Source of the DNA: Anaerolineae bacterium
Lineage (GTDB): Bacteria > Chloroflexota > Anaerolineae > J102
Length of the DNA stretch: 29,538 bases
NCBI GenBank assembly: GCA_027036755.1
Contig: JALWDV010000591.1
Span: 1 to 29,538, forward strand
Direction: 5' to 3'
Below, one piece after another: positions 23,397 to 29,538 of the stretch. Made by a program: the position numbers and the translations under genes. Numbering within the stretch: the stretch's first letter is position 1; each line of letters opens with the position of its first letter. Below the pieces are notes generated by a model that was given only the letters and a program-made list of their open reading frames with translations, did no database searches and was not told the origin of the DNA.

Positions 23397-24587
23397 TTAC
23401 GCCCGGCGTCGCCCGCGGGACAACATCAGGGCTTCGATCTGCTCGGTCATGTGGCGGGCGCTGAACTTGGCCCGGGCGAAAGTCATGCCCGCCCGGCCCA
23501 CGCGCGCCCGCAGCGCCTCATCCGCCAGCAGCCGCCCCACGCGCGCGGTCAGGGCGTCGAGATCGCCGGTGGGCACGATGAAACCGGTGCGCCCGTCCCG
23601 GATCATATCCTCCGCCCCCGCGGTGTCGGTGCGCACCACGGGCACCCCCATCTGCATGGCTTCGATGGCAACCAGGCCCAGCCCCTCCACGTCCGAGGGG
23701 AAGACGAAGACGTCCATGGCCGCGAAAACCTCGGAAATCGCCTCCACCCAATCGAGGAAGACCAGCCGCCCGTCCTGTTCGAGGGGGCCGGCCAAATCGT
23801 GCAAAGTCGCCTCATAGGCCGCGGGAGCGCCCTCGGGACGATGTCCGGCGATGAGGAAGCGGGCCTGAGGGAAGTCTTGGGCCAGGGCGCGTGCCATGCG
23901 GATGAACAGATCGTGACGTTTGTTGGGGGCCAGAGAGGCTGCCGCGCCCACCACCAGGGCGTCCTCGGGCCAACCCAGTTGGCTGCGGATGGCGGTGCGC
24001 GAGGCGTTGTAATCCAGCCGATTCGCGGGGATGCCGTCGTGGATGACCACGGCCCGGGGCGGATCGCCCAGGGTGCGTCTGACGGCCCGGGCCACACAGA
24101 TGACGCGATCTGCAAAGGCGTAGGCGATGCGCTCGTTGCCGCGCATGGGGCGCTCGCGGCGCAGATGCCACCATAGAGGAACGCGGGCCAGACGAGCGGC
24201 GGGCCCGGCCAAAATCGCGGCCCGGGTGCTGTTGGCGTGCACGCCGATGGCCTCGCGCTCGCGGATAATCCGGGCCAGAGCGCGCACATGGCGGACCAGC
24301 GCGGGCGCGGCCGCGACCTTTTGCACCTTTCCGGCCCGGCCCTTCTTGCCCTGCACCCTGCGCCACAGGCCGGGCGCAGGCAGCACGATGGTTTCCACGC
24401 CCGCCTCCCGCACCCGCCGGGTGAGCGCGCCTTCTCCCGCGGTGACGAAAACGGGATGGATGCGTTGCAAACTCTGCATCGTCCACAACAACATCATGCC
24501 CGCGCCATAGAAACGAAAATAGTTGCTCTCGTAAAAGATGACGGTCGGCTTAGAATACGGCGCCCGGGGGATGGCGTCAGCAGGCAT
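23397..24587 (-). CDS. Glycosyltransferase family 4-like protein
   Basis: A 396-residue GT-B glycosyltransferase. The N-terminal half contains FYESNYFRFYGAGMMLLW and HVRALARIIRE...IGVHANSTRA, an acceptor-side domain. The C-terminal GT4 domain contains VVIHDGIP, VVGAAASLAPNKRHDLFIRMA, and the donor-binding FPSDVEGLGLVAIEAMQMGV with DTAGAEDMI. AGGAG lies seven bases before the ATG. It has no other polysaccharide genes around it, so donor and acceptor are unknown. It is monocistronic. Confidence 0.9.
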   Translation of the reverse strand: MPADAIPRAPYSKPTVIFYESNYFRFYGAGMMLLWTMQSLQRIHPVFVTAGEGALTRRVREAGVETIVLPAPGLWRRVQGKKGRAGKVQKVAAAPALVRHVRALARIIREREAIGVHANSTRAAILAGPAARLARVPLWWHLRRERPMRGNERIAYAFADRVICVARAVRRTLGDPPRAVVIHDGIPANRLDYNASRTAIRSQLGWPEDALVVGAAASLAPNKRHDLFIRMARALAQDFPQARFLIAGHRPEGAPAAYEATLHDLAGPLEQDGRLVFLDWVEAISEVFAAMDVFVFPSDVEGLGLVAIEAMQMGVPVVRTDTAGAEDMIRDGRTGFIVPTGDLDALTARVGRLLADEALRARVGRAGMTFARAKFSARHMTEQIEALMLSRGRRRA

Positions 24588-24689
24588 AGCGTGCTCCTGG
24601 CTGGAGGCTAGAAGCTGTTATGCACTTTGGCCTCGTCAAAACGAGAATTCACATCACCTACCCGTGGGATTCGCTGCTGATAAGGATTT

Positions 24690-24897
24690 GGGTGCGTCCT
24701 TTTTCGGTTGAAGCGTTTGCCACGTCCGCCCGGCGATGAAGTCGCCGGGCTACGAAACAGCGCCGGATAAATCCGGCTAGCCCCGCAGGGCGCTGTTCCT
24801 AGCCGGGGGACTTCATCCCCCGGCGTTGGCCGCGGGCGCGAAGCGCCCCGTTAATGAATGGATTATTTTAACTTTTCAACTCATTTGGGACGCACCC
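24690..24897 (+). mobile_element. Hairpin-rich MITE, copy D (208 bp)
   Basis: Ends GGGTGCGTCC and GGACGCACCC are exact inverted repeats. The flanks TAAGGATTT (24681-24689) and AAAGGATTT (24898-24906) agree at eight of nine bases, a target-site duplication. The core (24719-24849) matches copy B nearly base for base, with one G lost in GCCCCGCAGGG, and contains all the hairpins. The right arm reads TTAATGAATGGATTATTTTA, shared with copy E but not with B. Confidence 0.87.
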
Positions 24898-25185
24898 AAA
24901 GGATTTTTCCGCGAAAATCCGCGATGATCCGATTTTTCAGCGTCATCCGCGGCGAATCGAAAGGTGGATGACAGGAAAACGATTAGAATTTGACAAGAAG
25001 TTCATAACAGGCTCTAATGATGGCGTCAGTTTAACATGTCGCGGATTCGTTGGGCAATCTGGCGACGCTTTGACAAAAGAGGCGGTGCGTCTGAGCCGGG
25101 CCAGATTGCCCCAGCAAGCGGAAAGTGCTAGGATAGATCAAAATCCCCTTCCGCCACTCCATTCCCCCGCTCCGGGAGTAACGCC
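24898..25185. other. Gene-free leader of the RCK gene
   Basis: Starts with GGATTTTTCCGCGAAAATCC and CAGCGTCATCCGCGGCG, a low-copy repeat-like patch. Apart from the promoter at 25106 I see nothing else. Confidence 0.4.
25106..25134 (+). promoter_or_regulatory. Candidate promoter of the RCK gene
   Basis: TTGCCC and TAGGAT with a 17-base spacer and a TG just before the -10 box, 51 bases before the start codon. Confidence 0.5.
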
Positions 25186-25860
25186 ATGCCAAGATTGATA
25201 CGTCATCTGGGAGATCAGGAATTCGCGGTCATCGGTCTGGGCCGTTTTGGACGCGCCCTGGCCCTGCGATTGGAAGAGACGGGCCATTCGGTGCTGGGCA
25301 TCGACAAGGACGCCGAGATCGTACGGCGCAACGCCAATGATCTGACCGAGGCGGTGGTGATGGACGCCACCAACGAGGATGCGCTGCAGGCCGCGGGCAT
25401 CCCCGAATTCAACACCGTCATCGTGGCCATTGGCCGCGATTTCGAGGCCGCGGCCCTATGCGTTGGTGCGCTGAAAGATCTGGGAGTCGCCAATGTGATC
25501 GTGCAGGCCCGTAGCCAGCGGCATCGGCAATTGCTCCACCGCATCGGCGCAGACCGGGTGGTGATGCCTCTGCAAACCGGCGGCCAACGCCTGGCCGAGG
25601 AGCTGGGCATCCCGGCGCTGCTCAAGCGGCTGGATCTGAGCCCCGAGCACACCATCGCCGAGCTGGCCGCGCCCCCGACGCTGGCGGGCAAACGTCTGGG
25701 CGAGATGGCGCTGCGCGAGACGCAGGGCGTCAACATCCTCATCATTCGCAGAGGCGAGGAGATCATCGTCTCGCCCCCCTCAGATGTCGTCTTTCGGGAG
25801 GATGACATTCTGGTGGTTCTGGGCCCCACAGAAAACGTGCTGGCGCTGGCCGATTTTTGA
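25186..25860 (+). CDS. RCK (TrkA/KtrA-type) potassium channel or transporter regulator
   Basis: A 224-residue cytosolic protein. TrkA_N Rossmann domain: VIGLGRFGRALALRLEETG, then GIDKDAEIV and MDATNEDAL, typical of NAD(H)/ATP-binding RCK_N. An RCK_C (TrkA_C) domain follows (IAELAAPPTLAGKRLGEMAL...VVFREDDILVVLGP). It gates a TrkH/KtrB-type membrane subunit, which is not in this window. GGAG lies eight bases before the ATG. RCK_C domains are known c-di-AMP receptors in other phyla, and a cyclase is encoded at 16034, but no link is shown here. Confidence 0.92.
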   Translation: MPRLIRHLGDQEFAVIGLGRFGRALALRLEETGHSVLGIDKDAEIVRRNANDLTEAVVMDATNEDALQAAGIPEFNTVIVAIGRDFEAAALCVGALKDLGVANVIVQARSQRHRQLLHRIGADRVVMPLQTGGQRLAEELGIPALLKRLDLSPEHTIAELAAPPTLAGKRLGEMALRETQGVNILIIRRGEEIIVSPPSDVVFREDDILVVLGPTENVLALADF

Positions 25861-25947
25861 GAAGCGTCGAATGTTTCTCCGTTGCCGTCCATTTGTGCTA
25901 AACTACTCCCAACAACTATCCCAAACGACACCGGGTGTTCGCTAACC

Positions 25948-27414
25948 ATGACATCAAAACAACCTCAGTACAGCAAGTTAACCTTATACATTCTCCTGGC
26001 GATCATCGCGCTGCTAACGCTGGTGATCATCTCCAGCGGCTGTTTCGCCTCGGGCTTTGCAGTGGGCAAGAGCGTTTTCGAAGAAACGCCCTCCGCCAGG
26101 CCGCTGGCAACCAACGCCTCCCAATCGGGTGAAGTAGAGGAAGTTCCGCTACCAAAGAATTTCGACATCTTCTGGGATGCGCTGAAGCTGCTGGATGAGA
26201 ATTACGACGGGGACACGCCCCGGGGCCGGGATGTGACCTTCGCCGCCATCCAGGGGATGCTGGAGAATATCGAATCGTGCAAAGCCAATGCGGAGGCCGC
26301 GCCGGAGCGCGTCATTCGGATCGCCAAGACCAAGTCGCCCAAGGATGCGCCCGACAATTTCGATTTCTTCTGGACGACGGTCAATCGGCTTTATCGCGAT
26401 TGCCCCGACGTCATGCCCGAGCCCGATCAGATCGTCTATTGGGCCGCAAATGGCGTCATCAACCGCCTGGGCGATCGCTACACCATGCTGCTGCCGCCCA
26501 AAGTGGCGGAGGATTTCCGCATGGATATGGAGAGCAGCTTCGAGGGCATCGGCGCATTGGTCGAGCCCACCAACGAAGAGAAGCGCACCGGCGTGCGCAT
26601 CGTGCATCCCTTCGAGGGCGCACCTGCTGACAAGGCGGGCCTGCGCAAGGGAGACGAGATCATCGCCGTGGATGGGGAGGATGTGACGAATATGCTGCTC
26701 GATGAGGCCGTGGGATTGATTCGCGGGCCCGCGGGCAGCCAGGTGATTCTTACCATCAAGCGAGATGAGCAGGAGCCTTTCGACGTCACCATCACCCGGG
26801 CCCGGGTGGAGATTCCCATCATCGAATCGAAGATGCTGGATGATGGCATCTTTTACGTCAAGCTCAACGAATTCTCCGATCCCTCGGGCGACAAGATGGA
26901 AGCGGCGCTGAAGCAAGGGCTGAAGGATGGCGCAAAGGCTATCGTTTTTGATCTGCGCGGCAACCCCGGCGGCCGTCTGGATATGGCCATCCGCATCGCC
27001 AGCATGTTCATCAAGGATGGCGTCATCGTCAAGGAAACCGGCAAGCGCAACATGGAGCACGAGGCCACGGGCGATCTCATCGCGCCCGAGGATATTCCGG
27101 TGGTTGTGCTGGTGGATGGCGGCAGCGCCAGCGCTTCGGAGATCGTGGCGGGCGCGCTGCAAGATTATGGCCGGGCCTTGCTCATCGGCGAACAGACTTT
27201 TGGCAAGGGCTCGGTGCAGACTCTATTCGATCTATCGGACGGCTCGATGCTGCGGGTGACTTCCGCCCACTGGTACACGCCCAAAGGCCGTCAGATCAAC
27301 GGGCAAGGCTTGCGGCCCGACCTGGTCGTATCGCCCTCGCTGGACGCCAAAGAGGACCTGCAACTGCAGGCCGCTGTCGACTATCTCAAGAAACAGATCG
27401 AGAAGGGGCAGTAG
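25948..27414 (+). CDS. S41 carboxy-terminal processing protease with duplicated N-terminal segment
   Basis: A 488-residue membrane-anchored serine protease (helix 11-33). A PDZ domain covers about 197-275 (FEGIGALVEP...GLRKGDEIIAVDGEDV). The S41 core has FDLRGNPGGRLD and catalytic S395 in GGSASASEIV, with K420 in TFGKGS 25 residues later, the spacing of the CtpA dyad. Before the PDZ, FDIFWDALKLLDENY (72-86) and FDFFWTTVNRLYRD (138-151), each followed by a run ending near ML/VINR, look like a tandem copy of the N-terminal helical segment. The start at 25948 is taken because the frame upstream is not protein-like. An extended -10 (TGCTAAACT, 25896-25904) precedes it. smpB follows two bases after the stop. 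Confidence 0.9.
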   Translation: MTSKQPQYSKLTLYILLAIIALLTLVIISSGCFASGFAVGKSVFEETPSARPLATNASQSGEVEEVPLPKNFDIFWDALKLLDENYDGDTPRGRDVTFAAIQGMLENIESCKANAEAAPERVIRIAKTKSPKDAPDNFDFFWTTVNRLYRDCPDVMPEPDQIVYWAANGVINRLGDRYTMLLPPKVAEDFRMDMESSFEGIGALVEPTNEEKRTGVRIVHPFEGAPADKAGLRKGDEIIAVDGEDVTNMLLDEAVGLIRGPAGSQVILTIKRDEQEPFDVTITRARVEIPIIESKMLDDGIFYVKLNEFSDPSGDKMEAALKQGLKDGAKAIVFDLRGNPGGRLDMAIRIASMFIKDGVIVKETGKRNMEHEATGDLIAPEDIPVVVLVDGGSASASEIVAGALQDYGRALLIGEQTFGKGSVQTLFDLSDGSMLRVTSAHWYTPKGRQINGQGLRPDLVVSPSLDAKEDLQLQAAVDYLKKQIEKGQ

Positions 27415-27416
27415 CC

Positions 27417-27869
27417 ATGGGCGTCAAGGTCGTTGCCACCAATCGCAAAGCGCGGCATGAGTATGAGATCATCGAGACCATCGAGGCGGGCATCGTGCTC
27501 ACCGGCACCGAAATCAAATCGGTGCGCGAGGGCAAGGTCAGCCTGAAAGAGGGTTTCGCCATCATCAAGGGGGGCGAGGTGTGGCTGATGGATGTGCACA
27601 TCGCGCCTTACGTCCACGGGCATCGCGATAATCCCGACCCGCGGCGTCCCCGCAAGCTGCTGCTGCACCGGCGGGAGATCGATCGGCTGCAGGGCAAGCT
27701 GGCCGAGAAAGGCTGGACGTTGGTTCCGCTGAAGATGTATTTGAAGAATAATCGGGCCAAGGTGGAGCTGGCGCTGGTGCGCGGCAAGAAGAAGTATGAC
27801 AAGCGCCGCGAGATCGCCAGGCGAGACGCGGACCGAGATTTGCAGCGCGCTCTCAAGGGGTATCGATAA
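27417..27869 (+). CDS. smpB: SsrA-binding protein SmpB
   Basis: A 150-residue RNA-binding protein required for tmRNA-mediated rescue of stalled ribosomes. It shows the family hallmarks: VATNRKARHEYEIIET, GIVLTGTEIKSVREGKVSLKEG, HIAPY, HDNPDPRRPRKLLLH-type segment (here HRDNPDPRRPRKLLLH), and a basic C-terminal tail ending RALKGYR. It starts two bases after the S41 stop and the two are probably co-transcribed. The tmRNA gene is not in this window. A REP-like hairpin begins right at its stop. Confidence 0.96.
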   Translation: MGVKVVATNRKARHEYEIIETIEAGIVLTGTEIKSVREGKVSLKEGFAIIKGGEVWLMDVHIAPYVHGHRDNPDPRRPRKLLLHRREIDRLQGKLAEKGWTLVPLKMYLKNNRAKVELALVRGKKKYDKRREIARRDADRDLQRALKGYR

Positions 27870-27897
27870 AGACCTCGGAGGTCTGGCGGAGCGCAGG
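27870..27897 (+). repeat. REP-like hairpin directly after smpB
   Basis: AGACCT-CGG-AGGTCT followed by GGCGGAGCGCAGG. The first base follows the smpB stop codon immediately. Same type as 19080 and 22222. Confidence 0.6.
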
Positions 27898-27923
27898 TTT
27901 GCATGAGCACAGGAGAAATCCCC

Positions 27924-28466
27924 ATGAACGACAACGACAAAGAAATCCAGCAGGAAGACGCCATTCCTGAAGAAGCCGCAGCAATCACCGAAGACGAAAT
28001 CATCGAAGACGCCGAAGAATGGAATGACGGCAATTGGGACGCGGACTGGGACGACTGGGGCGAAGAGGAAACCCCGGGCGTCATGGGCAGGACCGTGCAA
28101 CTGATGGGCCGCACCGCCGTGTTCACCGGTCGCACCGCCGTGACCGTGGCTGGATTCACCGCGGGCGCTGCGCTGTATGTGACGGGCAAAGTCGCGAGCA
28201 CAGCCTTGGGGCTGGCCAGCGAAATCGTGTCGAGCGCTGCGGACAAGGCCGATAAGCTCACCGGCGGCAAGATGAGCAGCGTCACCGGCGGCGTCCTCGA
28301 CATGGCGGGCAGCGCCGTGGGCAAGGCCGACGATCTCGCTGGCGGAGCCATCGGCAGCTTCGCAGGCAAGCTGATGGGCGCTTTCAGCGGGCAAAGCTCA
28401 TCTGACGATGACGATGATTGGGATGATGAGGATTGGGGCGACGATTGGGATGACGACGAAGCGTAA
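27924..28466 (+). CDS. Acidic-ended, glycine/alanine-rich protein of unknown function
   Basis: A 180-residue protein that I do not recognise. Both ends are strongly acidic and tryptophan-rich: the first 50 residues contain EEWNDGNWDADWDDWGEEE, and the last 25 contain DDDDDWDDEDWGDDWDDDEA. The middle is an uncharged Gly/Ala/Thr/Val stretch with a seven-residue repeat (GRTVQLM, GRTAVFT, GRTAVTV) and then TGKVASTALGLASEIVSSAA and repeated AG/GG pairs. The middle could pack as amphipathic or glycine-zipper helices, possibly on a membrane. AGGAG lies eight bases before the ATG. An upstream in-frame ATG (27903) is a less likely start. It is the third gene after S41 and smpB. Confidence 0.75.
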   Translation: MNDNDKEIQQEDAIPEEAAAITEDEIIEDAEEWNDGNWDADWDDWGEEETPGVMGRTVQLMGRTAVFTGRTAVTVAGFTAGAALYVTGKVASTALGLASEIVSSAADKADKLTGGKMSSVTGGVLDMAGSAVGKADDLAGGAIGSFAGKLMGAFSGQSSSDDDDDWDDEDWGDDWDDDEA

Positions 28467-28516
28467 CGTCATGCTCTCGGCCCGTCCGACGATCTAAACC
28501 CGATTTCACCCCGAAC

Positions 28517-28550
28517 AATCCCCTTCCCGCTCCCTGCGCAGGAGGGGATT
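28517..28550. terminator. Weak hairpin, possible terminator
   Basis: AATCCCCT pairs with AGGGGATT over an 18-base loop, 50 bases after the acidic protein gene. It has no T tract. It may instead be a fragment of the C/G-rich repeats (CTCCCTGCGCAGGAGGGG). Confidence 0.3.
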
Positions 28551-28598
28551 GATGATTCTCGATCAGTTGCGGCGGCACAGCCAATCGCCGCCTGCAAT

Positions 28599-28964
28599 TC
28601 AATCAGCTTCCGTGGCGCTTCCGGCGCGAGAATCCACCAGAAACATGGCCATGAGCGCTCCCAAGGTGTCTACGCCCACATCGAACCACTGCCCATGACG
28701 CCCGGGGACGAAAGTCTGATGCCATTCATCGCTGACGGCGTAGCCCACAGTGAGCGCCAGCGCCAGCCAGGCCCGACGCCCCGTGGCCAGCCACCACAGC
28801 AGCCACAAGACGCCGTAAGCCGCCGCGTGGGAGGTTTTTTTGAAGAGCGTGTCCAGCCAATCCTCGGGGAGATAGAACAGACGGGATTGACTGGAGAACA
28901 AGAAAATGATGGCCATCCAGGCCAGAGCCATGATGAGAAAACGATAATCGATGCGCTTGGACAT
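28599..28964 (-). CDS. VanZ-like membrane protein
   Basis: A 121-residue membrane protein with about four hydrophobic segments. It has the VanZ-family marks: FLFSSQS (22-28), KKTSHAAAYGVLWLLW, and DEWHQTFVPGRHGQWFDVGVDTLGA. The molecular function of VanZ-like proteins is generally unknown, apart from low-level teicoplanin resistance for VanZ itself. The gene has no ribosome site: the nine bases of a mobile element's target duplication and then the element itself start two bases upstream of the ATG. Its native leader has therefore been displaced, and expression is doubtful or driven from within the element. Confidence 0.87.
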   Translation of the reverse strand: MSKRIDYRFLIMALAWMAIIFLFSSQSRLFYLPEDWLDTLFKKTSHAAAYGVLWLLWWLATGRRAWLALALTVGYAVSDEWHQTFVPGRHGQWFDVGVDTLGALMAMFLVDSRAGSATEAD

Positions 28965-28974
28965 AAAACGATTT

Positions 28975-29184
28975 GGGTGTGTCCCAAATGAGTTGGAAAG
29001 TTAAAATAATCCATTCATTGGCGGGGCGCTTCGCGCCCGCCGCCAACGCCGGGGGATGAAGCCCCCCGGCTAGAAACAGCGCCCCTGCGGGGCTTAGCCG
29101 GATTTATCCGGCGCTGTTTTGTAGCCCAGCGACTTCATCGCCGGGCGGACGTGGCAAACGCTTCAACCGAAATGGGACGCGCCC
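28975..29184 (-). mobile_element. Hairpin-rich MITE, copy E (210 bp), inverted
   Basis: Flanked by a perfect nine-base duplication AAACGATTT (28966-28974 and 29185-29193). Ends are GGGTGTGTCCCA and TGGGACGCGCCC, inverted repeats with two mismatches. The core is in the opposite orientation to B and D (29022-29154). Both loop-complementary hairpins are kept, with G-T wobbles replacing pairs in the stems. It lies directly upstream of the VanZ gene. Confidence 0.9.
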
Positions 29185-29193
29185 AAACGATTT

Positions 29194-29419
29194 TAACGCA
29201 TTCTCGGCATGGCGCCAAACGCATCCGCCGCCATGCGGTGATTATCCGTAAGTCGGCAGGGGAAATGGATTGGCAGCGTGATGCTGTGAGGATCGAAGGA
29301 GGCCGGGGTGGGGGCAAAGTCTGGCGGAATTCTGCGGAGCTTGATACAATGAAGGCAAAGCCAAATTTAGCTTCCCTTCTTTTTCCCTTTCCCCCCTCTT
29401 TCGATTGAATGAAAGGATC
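29194..29419. other. Gene-free leader of the last gene
   Basis: Contains GGCCGGGGTGGGGGCAAAGT (29303), also found near 14616, and a pyrimidine-rich run CCCTTCTTTTTCCCTTTCCC (29373-29392). Nothing else is supported. Confidence 0.45.
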
Positions 29420-29538
29420 ATGAATCTGACCCCAGAAGACGCCGAACTGTTCTACAAGCTCATGTGGCCGCTCCAGTTCTATGTCAACCAACAGCTAAAC
29501 ATTCTTCCCCGCGTGTCATCGCTCGACAAATATCGGGA
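29420..29538 (+). CDS. Conserved hypothetical protein, N-terminal part only
   Basis: An open frame from 29420 runs off the window after 39 codons: MNLTPEDAELFYKLMWPLQF, then YVNQQLNILPRVSSLDKYR. The composition is protein-like and differs from the repeats before it. AAGGA lies very close to the start (about two to three bases), so the ribosome site is not ideal. I recall similar starts in unnamed proteins but know no function. Confidence 0.6.
   Translation, partial: MNLTPEDAELFYKLMWPLQFYVNQQLNILPRVSSLDKYR

Noticed and set aside
27870..27923. tmRNA gene next to smpB
   Set aside because: The gap is too short and contains only a REP-like hairpin and a ribosome site.
10318..29184. CRISPR array made of the recurring core sequence
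   Set aside because: Copies are kilobases apart, in both orientations, with target-site duplications. There are no regular spacers and no cas genes.

Overview
The window looks like a GC-rich chromosomal segment from a Chloroflexota-type bacterium (Anaerolineae/Caldilineae-like). That placement is an inference from gene content (YbbR protein with a Thr/Pro tail, RACo-type corrinoid activator, ArsR with a CGGATAC palindrome, many palindromic intergenic repeats), not from a marker-gene comparison. Housekeeping genes are interleaved with an unusually dense load of small, hairpin-rich repeats. I see no tRNA, rRNA, tmRNA or CRISPR array.

Layout. 1-6950: a minus-strand sulfur/electron-transfer block. 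An ArsR regulator with a well-formed operator is followed by an octaheme cytochrome of the tetrathionate-reductase (OTR) family, a seven-heme cytochrome fused to a cytochrome-b-type membrane anchor, and two YeeE/YedE sulfur-transport proteins, the last fused to a rhodanese domain that lacks its cysteine. A rho-independent terminator closes the block. A plausible reading is that quinol electrons pass through the b-type anchor and seven hemes to the octaheme enzyme while the YeeE proteins import a sulfur species. 7085-7800: a wrecked PIN-domain gene interrupted by a 147-bp MITE, plus its intact 58-codon partner. 7936-9960: RACo-like corrinoid-protein activator. 10622-16840: minus-strand hflX, M28 peptidase, der, cdaR and cdaA (c-di-AMP synthesis). 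16841-18097: a gene graveyard with repeat fragments and at least one gene remnant. 18098-20699: ornithine cyclodeaminase-family gene and moeA. 20769-24587 (minus): superoxide dismutase, a REP-associated (Y1) transposase between two identical 111-bp direct repeats, a nucleotidyltransferase, a glycosyltransferase. 25186-28466 (plus): RCK/TrkA protein, S41 protease, smpB, an unusual acidic protein. 28599-28964: VanZ-like protein. From 29420: start of a conserved hypothetical gene cut by the window end.

The most unusual signal is a family of ~210-270 bp non-autonomous mobile elements (three complete copies with 8-9 bp target-site duplications and GGGTGCGTCC-type terminal repeats, one truncated copy, one naked core). 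They share a ~130-bp core that folds into several hairpins. Two of these hairpins have exactly complementary loops (TGAAG/CTTCA), and stem changes between copies keep pairing. One element was inserted in a REP-like hairpin next to the moeA promoter, another sits 10 bp upstream of the VanZ start codon.
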